In this document: positions 45,990 through 55,178 of the stretch, piece after piece | Position numbering within the stretch: the first letter of the stretch is position 1 | Layout of the letters: each line of letters starts with the position of its first letter | Assembly: GCA_963204915.1 (NCBI GenBank) | Contig: CAUJHS010000071.1 | Location: 62,001 to 126,000 of the forward strand | Source: Planctomycetota bacterium | GTDB lineage: Bacteria > Planctomycetota > Planctomycetia > Pirellulales > Pirellulaceae | Direction of reading: 5' to 3' | DNA: 64,000 nt | Translations under genes and position numbers: made by a program | Notes under the pieces: generated by a model | What the model saw: only the letters and a program-made list of their open reading frames with translations | Databases searched by the model: none | What the model was told of the DNA's origin: nothing

Positions 45990-47978
45990 CTAAGCTTCCG
46001 GTTCTTCCAGGTAGGTATAACCTCGCAAGGCGTCTTCGTAAAAGCGAAGAAGCCGCCCGGCTTCCTTATGATCGAGGTTGTTTTGCCGTACGGCGGCCTC
46101 GACGTTGAGTTGCAACCTGTGCATCAGTTCGTCGGTATTGAAATGCACGTAACTGAGCACCTCACGCACCGTGTCGCCTTTGACGATGTTTTCGAGGACG
46201 ACCTCGCCTTCATCGTTCAACGTGACATGGACCGCGTTCGTGTCGCCAAACAAGTTATGTAAGTCACCCAAAATCTCTTGGTAAGCTCCCACGAGGAACG
46301 CCCCCAGATAATAGGGCGACCCGTCAAATGTGTGGAGCGTCAAGGTCGGGCGCCATTCGCGGCTTTCGTTGACCGCGCTAATGAAGTGATCGATCTTGCC
46401 GTCCGAGTCACACGTAATGTCGCCCAGCACCGCCGGGCGCGTGGGCCGCTCCTTTAAGCGATGAATTGGCATGACAGGGAATAACTGGCCAATCGCCCAA
46501 CTATCGGGAATCGATTGAAACAGCGAGAAATTACAGAAATAGGTATCCGCCAACATTTGGTCAATAGCGTGCAGTTCCTCGGGCACCCGTTCGAGTTCGC
46601 CAGCCAGAGGGCGGATTTTCCGGCAAATGGCGCGGAATAGATCTTCGGCCGCCGACCGCAACTCAAGTGACAAACGCCCTGCATTAAACATGTGAATGAG
46701 CATTTCGAGCGCTTGTTGCGCGTCGTGGTAGCTTTCGAGCAGGTTCGACGGTTTCAGCTCGCGGTAGGTTTCGAGCAGGTCCTTAAGAGGCGCTTCGGCT
46801 TCTTCCACTTCGCCTTTGTCGAGGAGCGAGCGGACGTGCATTTCGCCGCTGGCGTACTCTGGGGGGGACTGGTCATCGTCGCGGCCGTTGGCCGACTCGG
46901 CCGAAACTCCCAACACGCTGAAGATAAGCATGCTGTGATGGGAAACCAGCGCCCGGCCGCTTTCCGAGATAATCGTCGGATGCGGGATTTCCGCGTCATC
47001 ACACACCGCTTGAATATGGTGAACGACGTCGTTGGCGTACTCTTGCAACGTGTAATTCATGCTCGAATCGAAGTTCGTTTGCGAGCCGTCATAATCCACG
47101 CCGAGGCCGCCGCCCACGTCGAGAAACTCCATACCGGCGCCGCGTTTGGCCAACTCAACGTAAATTCGCGTTGCTTCGTGCAAAGCGCGTTTGACGTGGC
47201 GAATGTTGGTGATCTGGCTGCCAAGATGAAAGTGCAACAACTTGAGGCAGTCGCCCATCCCACGTTCGCGCAGCTCCTCCAGTCCGCGAAGGATCTCGCT
47301 TACCGTCAAGCCGAACTTTGAACGATAACCGCCTGAGAGGGCCCACCGTCCCGCGCCGGGCGAAGCGAGTTTAACGCGCATTCCGATCGCAGGCCGCACG
47401 CCAATCCGCTCCGCGTGCTCTAAGATCAATCCAAGTTCGGTGTATTTCTCCACGACGGGAATGATCGGCCGTCCCATCTTCTTGGCCCACATGGCCATTT
47501 CAATAAACTCGGAGTCCTTAAATCCGTTGCAAATGATCGGCGTTTCGGGATACGCCGCCGCGGCGACCGCCAGCAGTTCGGGTTTGCTGCCTGCTTCCAG
47601 CCCAAAGCCATGGGGACGGCCAAAACGCATGACTTCTTCAACGACGTGACGCTGTTGGTTCACCTTCACCGGAAAAACACAGCAATAGCGCCCTTTGTAA
47701 CCATACTCGCCAATAGCGCGCTGGAAGGCGTCGTGCAATTCGCCAATGCGATGGTTCAAGATGCCGCTAAATCGCAAAAGTACAGGTAGGTCGACCCCCT
47801 GTAACTGCAATCGGTCCACGAGATGTTTCAAATCGACCGACTTGTTTGGGTCTTTCGTGGGATGAACCATCAAATGGCCGTTTTCGCCCACAGAAAAGTA
47901 ACCGGCGCCCCAATAGGGTGTTTGGTAGAATTCAGCAGCAGACCGCGCGGACCAGCGGGTGTCGTTTTTTAACAGCAT
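45990..47978 (-). CDS. speA: Biosynthetic arginine decarboxylase
   Basis: SpeA converts arginine to agmatine for polyamine synthesis. The 662-residue protein has the fold type III PLP barrel with CCVFPVKVNQQRHVVEEV (PLP lysine), GFGLEAGSKPELLAVAA, KLLHFHLGSQITNIRHVKRA, EFLDVGGGLGVDYDGS and CDSDGKIDHFI. Length and sequence match the SpeA rather than the short ADC type. Agmatine would next need agmatine deiminase or agmatinase; the deiminase in this window is frameshifted. The upstream divergent gap holds no clear promoter. Confidence 0.96.
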   Translation of the reverse strand: MLLKNDTRWSARSAAEFYQTPYWGAGYFSVGENGHLMVHPTKDPNKSVDLKHLVDRLQLQGVDLPVLLRFSGILNHRIGELHDAFQRAIGEYGYKGRYCCVFPVKVNQQRHVVEEVMRFGRPHGFGLEAGSKPELLAVAAAAYPETPIICNGFKDSEFIEMAMWAKKMGRPIIPVVEKYTELGLILEHAERIGVRPAIGMRVKLASPGAGRWALSGGYRSKFGLTVSEILRGLEELRERGMGDCLKLLHFHLGSQITNIRHVKRALHEATRIYVELAKRGAGMEFLDVGGGLGVDYDGSQTNFDSSMNYTLQEYANDVVHHIQAVCDDAEIPHPTIISESGRALVSHHSMLIFSVLGVSAESANGRDDDQSPPEYASGEMHVRSLLDKGEVEEAEAPLKDLLETYRELKPSNLLESYHDAQQALEMLIHMFNAGRLSLELRSAAEDLFRAICRKIRPLAGELERVPEELHAIDQMLADTYFCNFSLFQSIPDSWAIGQLFPVMPIHRLKERPTRPAVLGDITCDSDGKIDHFISAVNESREWRPTLTLHTFDGSPYYLGAFLVGAYQEILGDLHNLFGDTNAVHVTLNDEGEVVLENIVKGDTVREVLSYVHFNTDELMHRLQLNVEAAVRQNNLDHKEAGRLLRFYEDALRGYTYLEEPEA

Positions 47979-48286
47979 CGATATCCGGTTTGTAAAAACG
48001 TGGGGTTAATGGTCCATGCCGAAATCCCCAATCAAACCGACGATGCATCTGCAACCGTTCGGCCTGCCTTGGTGGATGAAATTAGGGAAGGTCTGGGAGA
48101 TTGGACTTCCCAATCCGCACATCGCAAACGCGCCCCAAGGGCGAAAAGCCAAACACGCAATTTTATTCAATTGTGCCCCGGATTGATAATCCCCTTTTTG
48201 CCCAAATACGACAAATTGCGGGGGTCGGAACGCCTTGTAACGATTAAATAACTCGGCGAATGCGCGAAACGAAGGTTAGGTAGTAG
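47979..48286. other. Divergent gap between speA and a hypothetical gene
   Basis: About 310 bases with no gene seen. It has a 6-base inverted repeat, GATTGG/CCAATC (48099-48104 and 48110-48115), with a 5-base spacer. Otherwise nothing stands out. Confidence 0.4.
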
Positions 48287-49177
48287 ATGACGGTGCAAAT
48301 CCATTGGGTTTTCGAGCCTCGCGTGAGTTGTTTCCATGTGGCGGATGCTGTCCGCCGTAAACTCCCGCTTATTGACAGCGACATTGCCGACATTTTGCAC
48401 GACATCTTGCACGACCTTAACGAAACCTTAACAGGCTTGGTTCCTCCGGCTCGCTTTTGGGAATCGCTCATCCCCTGCTCGATAGGCCACAATGATCTCC
48501 ATGTCCTCGTCACGACGGCGATAAAGGCGGCCGGCGGCGCCGACGTCGTGAACCCACCACGAATTCACTCCATCGCGATGGACCTTCTCGCCTTGGAGAG
48601 CGCCGTCCTGGCCTACTGGCCTCGTTTACCACAGGAGGTGCGTCTGCGCGAACGCCCTATTCGCGAACAATGGGAATCGCGCGGCCCAGGATTGTTGCGT
48701 CAGTTTGCAAAACTGACCAATTCGACGTTGGCGTCGGTGGACGCAATCGTGGTGCTTGTACATCCATGTCTTGGAGGCGGCGGGGCAGTTTATCCCGCTT
48801 ACCATGTCGCCTTGTTTGAAGCCGTGTTAGCCCATCCTTACCCTGCAATTCCCGAGACCGTGCGTTTGGGCTGGCTTCTTGCTCAATTGGGAGTGAGCCA
48901 CGAAGGTTTGGATTCATCGACCTCGCCAATACGCCGCAATTTGGTGCTTAGTCTCGCGTCGTCGTATATCGTGCTCGAAGCGGCCGAGTACGTCGAATGG
49001 GCCCAATGCAATTCTAAAACCCTATTGCAAATGTTCTCGACCTGGCGCCTTCCGCAGCCTGAAACACTTGACGCAACACAAACGGTGGAATTACTAACGG
49101 CCTGGCGCGACGATTGTCGAAACCGTTCGTTGCCATGGGCGGAAGCCTTGGCGCAATTAGACCAGTTGCTGCCCTGA
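48287..49177 (+). CDS. Conserved hypothetical protein
   Basis: This encodes 296 residues with no signal peptide. The region VDAIVVLVHPCLGGGGAVYPAYHVALFEAVLAHPY is hydrophobic enough for membrane contact but also fits a buried core. ETVRLGWLLAQLGV and LVLSLASSYIVLEAAEYVEWA are helical. No family was recognised. It lies between speA and the YhaM-like gene, convergent with the latter. Confidence 0.55.
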   Translation: MTVQIHWVFEPRVSCFHVADAVRRKLPLIDSDIADILHDILHDLNETLTGLVPPARFWESLIPCSIGHNDLHVLVTTAIKAAGGADVVNPPRIHSIAMDLLALESAVLAYWPRLPQEVRLRERPIREQWESRGPGLLRQFAKLTNSTLASVDAIVVLVHPCLGGGGAVYPAYHVALFEAVLAHPYPAIPETVRLGWLLAQLGVSHEGLDSSTSPIRRNLVLSLASSYIVLEAAEYVEWAQCNSKTLLQMFSTWRLPQPETLDATQTVELLTAWRDDCRNRSLPWAEALAQLDQLLP

Positions 49178-49257
49178 AAGCCGGTTTACCACATTCACAC
49201 CAAGCGCGAATCCGCGTTATCCTTTCCGCCCGCGCGTGCAACGCGTTCGTGCGTGGT

Positions 49258-50238
49258 TCATTGACTTTCGCGCATGGATGATGTCTTAAAGAGCTTACGG
49301 CCTAGCTGAGGCAAGTACGTAGTCCAACGACTCTCGGCGTCCGGATCGTCCTGCATGATTTGCGCGAAGCTTCGCACTTTGGCGTCGAGGTCGTCTAAGT
49401 AGTGTAATACGACGGCTTCGAGCGTCATGGGGAGTTTGGGGCTCCCAAATTCGTAATGCCCGTGATGGCTCACGATCATGTGTTTAAGCCGCGCGGCTAA
49501 TTCGGCCGGGAACGGCTCGCCCGACATTTTTTCAACTTCGTCAATTTTGCGGCCGAGTAGGCTGACTCCCATGACAAGATGACCAACCAACTGGCCTTCA
49601 TCCGTGTATCCCAGTTGCCGCTCGTAATTCAATTCGTCGATCTTGCCCACGTCATGCAAAAACGCCCCGTAAAGGAGTAGGTCGCCGTCAACTTCGCGGT
49701 AACGCGGCGCCACAATACGAGTGAGCTCCATCAAGTCAACAACATGCTCCAACAGTCCGCCGCGATACGCATGGTGGTTTTTCACACCCGCGGGCGCCGA
49801 CGAAAACTTGGCCATGAATTTTTCATCGATCAGAAAGCACTCGCCCAAGTTGCGAAGCGAGAAATTCCTCACGCTGCGCAACATTTCGGCTAACCGACCC
49901 GCGAGTTGATCGATGTCCGTAGCGCCCAAGGGAAAAAAGTCCGACTCGTTGACGCTACGAGGATCGACGCGTTCGACATGCGTGGCGATGATTTGCATCG
50001 CGCCATTGTAGATTTGCGTAGCGCCTTCAACGCGGGCGTAATCGCCGGTTTGTACCCGCCCCGCGGTTTTTTCTGTGATGTTCCACATCATGGCCGAAAT
50101 CGCGCCGGTGCGATCGGACAACCGCAAGTGCAGATACAGGTTTCCGCTACGATTGGTGCGAAGCTGCTTTTCAGCTACAAGGAAGACTTGATCGACGTCG
50201 TCTCCTTCGCGCAAGTCGCTCACTAACAGTCGAGGCAT
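49258..50238 (-). CDS. YhaM-like 3'-5' exoribonuclease (OB-fold plus HD)
   Basis: This encodes 326 residues from the ATG at 50238 with AGGAG 5 bases upstream. An N-terminal OB-fold (NLYLHLRLSDRTGAISAMMW) is followed by an HD phosphohydrolase domain: HHAYRGGLLEHVVDL, YGAFLHDVGKIDELNY, VGHLVMGVSLL and HMIVSHHGHYEFG. The order and the MIVSHHG motif match YhaM/CBF1 exoribonucleases. A regulatory or RNA-processing role is inferred from the family. Confidence 0.88.
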   Translation of the reverse strand: MPRLLVSDLREGDDVDQVFLVAEKQLRTNRSGNLYLHLRLSDRTGAISAMMWNITEKTAGRVQTGDYARVEGATQIYNGAMQIIATHVERVDPRSVNESDFFPLGATDIDQLAGRLAEMLRSVRNFSLRNLGECFLIDEKFMAKFSSAPAGVKNHHAYRGGLLEHVVDLMELTRIVAPRYREVDGDLLLYGAFLHDVGKIDELNYERQLGYTDEGQLVGHLVMGVSLLGRKIDEVEKMSGEPFPAELAARLKHMIVSHHGHYEFGSPKLPMTLEAVVLHYLDDLDAKVRSFAQIMQDDPDAESRWTTYLPQLGRKLFKTSSMRESQ

Positions 50239-50946
50239 GGCACTCCTAGCAAGACGCAAGGCACAGGCTCCGCCGGCCCAGATTGCTCTTGAATACGTAG
50301 TTTTAAGACGTAGCGAGGGGACCAACCGCTACTCCGCTACGGACTCGCAATTCTAGCGCCGTTTCGTCGGGGTAGCAAGGCGGCGCAATTAACGGCTTAT
50401 CATGCGCCAGGAGAAAAGACCGCGACCAGCAGCGTACTCTGGCGATTGTAACCGTTGCTTGTTGTCGTGTGGTCGTGCGCGTTGTGGATAGGTCTGGCAA
50501 GACGCGGAGCCTCCGTGTCGTTGGCCAGGTGTTGTACATCCTTAAAGGCCGCCGTGTCCTCAGGACCAGCAAGTCATAAACGCAGTTTCAGCCATGGCAA
50601 TTGGGAACGTGGAACTCATGCTTGATCCAGGGTTGTCGATTTTCGAAAGTCCCGTAGACGTGCATAACCGCAAGGCATTGACCCAACCGATCCAAGCGCG
50701 CAGCAAATTGGCCATCGCAATCCGGTGTTAGGACTCAGAGGACAAAGAATAGCAGTAATTTCCTCGCCGCAGACAATCAAAGGCTCACGTACCGCATCAA
50801 AAAACCACCAGGAACGTCGTTGCCTGCAAAACTAACAAACCTTCTTGCTGCAGCTTCCCGCGACGTGTTGTCCGGTCCTGCAGGAGAGTACCAAGCGGCG
50901 CCGCGATGAGAACATCGCAGTGTGAGATGATTACCAGGCGTGGGCC
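50239..50946. other. Intergenic region without clear gene
   Basis: About 700 bases. Only a 45-codon open frame (50594-50731, no ribosome site) is notable and I do not believe it is a gene. No known RNA was recognised. Confidence 0.4.
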
Positions 50947-50975
50947 TTTTCCCAAAATTTTTCTCACGCTATAAT
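50947..50975 (+). promoter_or_regulatory. Promoter of the tRNA-Met gene
   Basis: TATAAT at 50970-50975 is a perfect -10 box, 59 bases before the tRNA. TTTTCC at 50947-50952 is a weak -35 with a 17-base spacer. Confidence 0.68.
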
Positions 50976-51034
50976 CCACCCATCGCGCGTGGCATGGAGA
51001 CACCTTCAACGAAGGTCTTTCCCCACCACCTTGG

Positions 51035-51108
51035 GGCGGCGTAGCTCAGTTGGTTAGAGCAGCGGAATCATAATCCGCGTGTCGGGGGTTCGAGTCCCTC
51101 CGCCGCTA
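51035..51108 (+). tRNA. tRNA-Met (CAT), elongator type
   Basis: A 74-base cloverleaf with acceptor GGCGGCG/CGCCGCT (one G-U), D arm GTAGCTCAGTTGGTTAGAGC, anticodon stem GCGGA/TCCGC around loop AT-CAT-AA, T arm GGGGG-TTCGAGT-CCCTC and discriminator A. CCA is not encoded. The anticodon stem lacks the three G-C pairs of initiator tRNA. A lysidine-modified Ile (AUA) tRNA also has CAT, but the acceptor and D arm resemble elongator Met. Confidence 0.93.
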
Positions 51109-51444
51109 CTTCCCATTCACCGATTTGAGTTCCTTCTGGCCTAAGTTGCTCGATGTTAGCAGCTCAGGCCGATTTCGTTTGTCCCGATGGGATCTTGGTA
51201 ATTCAGGCTTGATGACCACAACCGCCTTCGCAGCGCTCGTCGGTGGCATTCTCTTTTCCGCCTGAATCAACTCGCCCCCCCAGATCATCGTTCGCAGCTC
51301 TCGCAGAGATGTTTTTTTGAAATGCTCAGTTGACTGTGTTTTCAAGTTTCACGTTGTTGTGAGCGAAACCAACGGCGTCGTACTTCGACTTGTTACGGGC
51401 CGACCGAAGCCGAGCTTCGCAGTCAAGAAGTCGGCTTGAACGGG
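51109..51444. other. Spacer after the tRNA
   Basis: About 330 bases before a hairpin pair. A 79-codon minus-strand frame (51106-51345) ends inside the tRNA 3' end and is not convincing. Nothing else seen. Confidence 0.35.
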
Positions 51445-51499
51445 AAAGCAAGGTCACAAGGTGCTTGCTTTCTTGTTATGGCAGCGCTTGTGTGACCTT
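51445..51499 (+). promoter_or_regulatory. Two overlapping, mutually exclusive hairpins
   Basis: GAAAGCAAG (51445-51453) pairs perfectly with CTTGCTTTC (51465-51473), followed by TTGTT. The overlapping AAGGTCACA (51451-51459) pairs perfectly with TGTGACCTT (51491-51499). Both stems share 51451-51453, so they cannot form together. They lie 65 bases before the SRPBCC gene start. This could be an attenuator or simply chance. Confidence 0.5.
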
Positions 51500-51564
51500 A
51501 AGCTGCGGCTGATAATCGGAGAGCTGCAATCGTGACTTGACGGTGTACTTGGTCGTTGGTCGGC

Positions 51565-52029
51565 ATGAAACCCATTCGTTGCTGTTGCGTGGCGAACTTG
51601 CCATTGCTTCCGGAAGAAATCGCCGCGCAAATTCTCGATCTGGAGAAATGGCCTGAGTTTCAGGGTTTTGGCGTCTTGCCGGGTATCCGAACCGCGGTTT
51701 TCGAATGTCGACCGACGGATATTGTGGGAACGCGAATTCGCGTGACGAATACCGACGGTTCGAGCCATGTGGAGGAGATTGTCGAATGGCAACCGGAACG
51801 GCGACTTCGGCTGCACATGCATAGCTTCTCTGCACCGCTGTCCTATCTCGCAAAGTCGATGGAAGAGAAATGGGAGTTTGAGTTAGTCGATGGCGGAACG
51901 CGAGTCCGCCGTTCGCTCGAAATGTTTCCACTTTCAAGGATGTCTTGGCCGTTGATTTGGGCGATTTCTCAATTGCTTCGACGAGCCATTGCCCGACATT
52001 TACGTCAGATGCAAGAAGCTTCAAAGTGA
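51565..52029 (+). CDS. SRPBCC (START-like) family protein
   Basis: This encodes 154 residues from the ATG at 51565. PLLPEEIAAQILDLEKWPEF at the start and VEEIVEWQPERRLRLHMHSF with KWEFELVDGGTRVRRSLEM give the polyketide-cyclase/START-like cavity fold. Such proteins bind hydrophobic ligands. It is the first gene of a small accessory block after the tRNA, with overlapping hairpins in front. Function not predictable further. Confidence 0.78.
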   Translation: MKPIRCCCVANLPLLPEEIAAQILDLEKWPEFQGFGVLPGIRTAVFECRPTDIVGTRIRVTNTDGSSHVEEIVEWQPERRLRLHMHSFSAPLSYLAKSMEEKWEFELVDGGTRVRRSLEMFPLSRMSWPLIWAISQLLRRAIARHLRQMQEASK

Positions 52030-52044
52030 AGCGAGAGGGACAGC

Positions 52045-52220
52045 GTGAACGGTCCATCGCCGCAGACCCGATATCCGTTGGCGGGGTTCCCTCAGGTCGC
52101 CTTCCTAAGCCGCTCGTTACCGAACCGAACATCGTCGCGGGCGGCTACACTTACTCTAAGGCCACCGATATGCCTGACCAATTCGTCGCGCGTATGGCGA
52201 TTGCCTATCAAGGCGAGTAA
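52045..52220 (+). pseudogene. Remnant of a Vat-type xenobiotic acetyltransferase
   Basis: GTG at 52045 after GAGAGGGACAGC opens VNGPSPQTRYPLAGFPQVAF, the typical N-terminus of Vat/CatB-type hexapeptide acetyltransferases. Within about 10 codons the family sequence shifts to another frame, PLVTEPNIVAGGYTY, which ends at TAA 52218-52220 after about 25 more codons. The left-handed beta-helix and active site are absent. So this is a frameshifted and truncated gene, an inactive relic. Confidence 0.7.
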
Positions 52221-52301
52221 TTAGTGACATTAAGAATTGGCGTTTACGTGGTGCAATGCTACGACGACCGCACGAATACTCCAACTCGGAATCCTGATTC
52301 G

Positions 52302-52781
52302 ATGAAAACTACGTCTCCGCTTACACTGAGAGAACCAGGCGAAGGCCTTCGCGTTTCGGTCGTTGGAGATATCTATACCTTTCTTGCAACGGGCAAGGAA
52401 ACGAATGGTCGTTACGCCCTATGGGAAGCAGTCGTCTATCCCGGAGGCGGACCGCCGCTCCACAAACACCAGTGGGAAGAAGAGGGGTTTTATGTACTTG
52501 AGGGCGAAATCACGTTCGTGTTAGGGAGCGAACGACTTGTCGCCTCGCAAGGCACGTTTGTGAATATGCCCGTGGGTACGCCGCACGCTTTCAAGAATGA
52601 AGGCGCCACGCCTGCCAAGATGCTTATCTCCGTGGCGCCGGCTGGCCTGGAACAGATGTTCTTGGAGATTGGGAAACCCCTTTCGCCGGGAGAATCATCG
52701 GTCGAGCCTCCCTCCAAGGAGGAAATTGACAAGTTATTGGCCGCTGCTCCTAGTTACGGAATCGAGATCCTTTTGCCTTGA
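52302..52781 (+). CDS. Cupin-domain protein
   Basis: This encodes 159 residues from the ATG at 52302; the frame is open to 52224. The cupin barrel has GGPPLHKHQWEEEGFYVLEG as motif 1 (two His and Glu) and NMPVGTPHAFKN as motif 2 (His). A C-terminal tail follows (PLSPGESSVEPPSKEEIDKL). Cupins of this type bind a metal and can be dioxygenases, isomerases or sensors. It is in the accessory block after the tRNA. Confidence 0.85.
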   Translation: MKTTSPLTLREPGEGLRVSVVGDIYTFLATGKETNGRYALWEAVVYPGGGPPLHKHQWEEEGFYVLEGEITFVLGSERLVASQGTFVNMPVGTPHAFKNEGATPAKMLISVAPAGLEQMFLEIGKPLSPGESSVEPPSKEEIDKLLAAAPSYGIEILLP

Positions 52782-52980
52782 CGAATTGCCTTGACGAAGC
52801 CACATCGTACCGATGGAAGATGGTTGCAGGTTGAGGGACTTCACCATTAAGGCCGAACAACCACGGAATTTAACTTCCGTATTCCTATTTCCTGCCGATT
52901 GCAGATAGCCTGTAAATGAAGAGCGAGCTGCGAACGTTCGTTTAAAGTGCTTTTTGAACACACCGGTGCTTGGAGAGCCC

Positions 52981-53538
52981 ATGCGCAGTGAACGCGACAA
53001 GATGCTTGCCGGGGAGTTGTATGATCCACTTGACCCCGCGCTAGTGGAGGCGCGAACGCGAGCCCGCGACTTGTGCCAAAGCCTTAACGCCACGCGCGAA
53101 AACGATCAAACGATTCGCCGGGCAATCTTGATTCAATTGTTCGGCACAGGGGGCGACTCCGTATGGATGCAGCCTCCCTTTTATTGCGACTACGGTGAAA
53201 ACATTCTGCTTGGAGAAAGAGTGTTCTTCAATTTCAACTGTGTCGTATTGGATGTGTGTGAGGTGAAGATCGGAAACTTCACCTTATTCGGACCTGCCGT
53301 TCAGATTTATACGGCGATGCATCCGATGAACGCGGCGCAACGTCGAACGCAGGAATTTGGCACACCGATCGAGATCGGTCCGGACGTCTGGGTCGGCGGA
53401 GGTGCGATCATTTGTCCGGGCGTAACGATTGGTTCGAAATCGGTCATTGGGGCAGGAAGCGTAGTCACGAAAACAATTCCGGAAGGGGTATTCGCCGCAG
53501 GAAACCCCTGTCGCGTCATTCGAGATCTTGCCGAATAA
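52981..53538 (+). CDS. maa: Maltose O-acetyltransferase-like protein
   Basis: This encodes 185 residues from the ATG at 52981 with GGAG 6 bases upstream. MLAGELYDPLDPALVEARTRA is the maltose/galactoside acetyltransferase N-terminal domain; a left-handed beta-helix follows (FYCDYGENILLGERVFFNFN, AMHPMNAAQR with the catalytic His, GPDVWVGGGAIICPGVTIG, SVVTKTIPEGVFAAGNPCRV). It transfers acetyl from acetyl-CoA to sugars. LacA or NodL activity is also possible. Confidence 0.88.
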   Translation: MRSERDKMLAGELYDPLDPALVEARTRARDLCQSLNATRENDQTIRRAILIQLFGTGGDSVWMQPPFYCDYGENILLGERVFFNFNCVVLDVCEVKIGNFTLFGPAVQIYTAMHPMNAAQRRTQEFGTPIEIGPDVWVGGGAIICPGVTIGSKSVIGAGSVVTKTIPEGVFAAGNPCRVIRDLAE

Positions 53539-53774
53539 AGCGGCGTTCACGCCGCGTGTGATGAATCCGAGTGTTGCGCGCCGTCGAGGCGAGAATGTGA
53601 ACCTACCGGCGTAACGCAACGATGCCTAGGTTCGAGCCACTGTGTTCTTGAAGGCTAGACGACGGCGACTCCGCGCCATCGGCTGCGCGGGACGTTTCTA
53701 CTTGAGACCGACGCGAATGATTTCATCGCCCGACTCAAGAACGCTCTAACCAGGCTTACCGTCGTACAAGTTAC

Positions 53775-54863
53775 TTACCGATTTACGTCGGGCGGCGGAG
53801 GAAGTTGAATTGTCGGGGCTGCGATTGTAGAGTTCACCCACTGCTGCAAGAGCGCATGTGTCTCTTGGAATTCAGGACGTTGGGCCAAGGCTTGATACTC
53901 TGGATTGGTTGCGACGTGCTTGAACCGCTCCAAGGCGCGCCGCATCGCATCGACGGGCGGTTGCTGAGGCGCCAAAAACACTTCGGCAGGAAGCGCCAAG
54001 TAGCCCTTCCATGACGCGTCTAAGACACTTGCCAACCGGTGCGAGGAAGCGGCGAGTTGTTGCTGCGCATCCGTCGTAGCAAGCGGCGCCGGAGGCGAAA
54101 AACCGAGCGCGGGCGCCGGCGTCATAACCATTTCAGGCGCCGGTACGCTTGCGGTATCCGGAAGTACAACAACTTGGGGTGTGGTGTACTTCGACACCTG
54201 CTCCAACAGATGATGCGCCGAGGGCGGCAGCGGTTGTGGCTGGCCCACGGGAACGACTTCGCCCACCTGCGCGTAGTATGCTGCGGTAGCCGTGCCGTCG
54301 ACCTGCATTGCGGCGCCGTCCAACGATACGCCGGCAAACAGACCGCGGCTGCGCGAATACGAGTAAATCTCGGCCTTAAGGCGCGTGTCGGTTGCCGCTT
54401 GAGCCTGCCTTCCCACGGGGCCTGCCGCGGCGGCAATATCGCCGCCAATGGTAAATTTGCCTCGTGTTAATCCTTGCACGCTATTTCTGGTTTTGAAAAC
54501 AAGCACCAGATCCGTTGCTTGCACGCCAATCTGCCAGCCGATACTGCCACCGGTAATGGTGATGAACATCGGCGCGGTCCAATTCCCTAATTCGTCGCGC
54601 GTTACCACCACGCCGCGGCCATGTCGCACGCCGATCACGAATCCCCCTTTGAGCATGCCCGGCACGATCGCAATTCCCTGAGCATCAGCCAGCAGCGCCT
54701 GCGGGATGGCACTTGCGGGAACCGCCATGATTTGATCCAACACCACGCACGCCGACTCAACAACAGCTGCTTCGTGACTTGTCACGGGCGCAAAGGGCTG
54801 GGCATGAGCGGCAGACGCCGCTAACGCCACGGCCGCCGCAAAACTCAAGGCCCATGTCTTCAT
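53775..54863 (-). CDS. Exported SYLF-domain (Ysc84-like) lipid-binding protein
   Basis: This encodes 362 residues from the ATG at 54863 with a signal peptide (WALSFAAAVALAASAAHAQ). The SYLF domain (AIPQALLADAQGIAIVPGML, GGFVIGVRHGRGVVVTRDE, GGSIGWQIGVQATDLVLVF, LKAEIYSYSRSRGLFAGVSL) binds phosphoinositides in eukaryotes. A Pro/Ala-rich tail of 150 residues follows. The bacterial function is unknown. It is downstream of smc with a 315-base gap, which carries its own promoter. Confidence 0.88.
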   Translation of the reverse strand: MKTWALSFAAAVALAASAAHAQPFAPVTSHEAAVVESACVVLDQIMAVPASAIPQALLADAQGIAIVPGMLKGGFVIGVRHGRGVVVTRDELGNWTAPMFITITGGSIGWQIGVQATDLVLVFKTRNSVQGLTRGKFTIGGDIAAAAGPVGRQAQAATDTRLKAEIYSYSRSRGLFAGVSLDGAAMQVDGTATAAYYAQVGEVVPVGQPQPLPPSAHHLLEQVSKYTTPQVVVLPDTASVPAPEMVMTPAPALGFSPPAPLATTDAQQQLAASSHRLASVLDASWKGYLALPAEVFLAPQQPPVDAMRRALERFKHVATNPEYQALAQRPEFQETHALLQQWVNSTIAAPTIQLPPPPDVNR

Positions 54864-55178
54864 GACGCAAAACCTCTCCGTCGATCGCCCTGTCCAAAAC
54901 AACATGTGAGTCCCGGAAACGCGTTTGCGCTCCTCGGGGGCGGTATTTTAGCCATTCTGGCGAAAGTCACAATGTCAAAGCGCTGGAGTGGAAAGTCGGC
55001 AGGTCGCTCATCGGTCTTGCTTCCTTACGGCGTTGCTTGATCGCCTGGAAAGGTAGAGAATTCAACTGCGCATTTACGCATCCGGATGGGGAAGCGTGGT
55101 CCGGCTGAATGTTTTTCAAGAATGCGTGCGGGATGGGCGAAGCATGCAGTTGAGCCAAGTAACCCGCACGTCGACGGA
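54864..55178. promoter_or_regulatory. Gap between smc and the SYLF gene with a candidate promoter
   Basis: About 315 bases without a gene. On the minus strand TTGTGA (54972-54967) and TAAAAT (54950-54945) are 16 bases apart and about 80 bases before the SYLF ATG, a plausible promoter. Nothing else was recognised. Confidence 0.45.

Noticed and set aside
51476-52132. 218-codon minus-strand frame over the SRPBCC gene
   Set aside because: It is Ser/Arg/Pro-rich shadow sequence; the plus strand has clear family motifs.
51101-53800. Attachment-site duplication of the tRNA 3' end
   Set aside because: Only a 10-base chance match (CCTCCGCCGC, inverted, inside the SYLF gene) was seen; no second copy or integrase.
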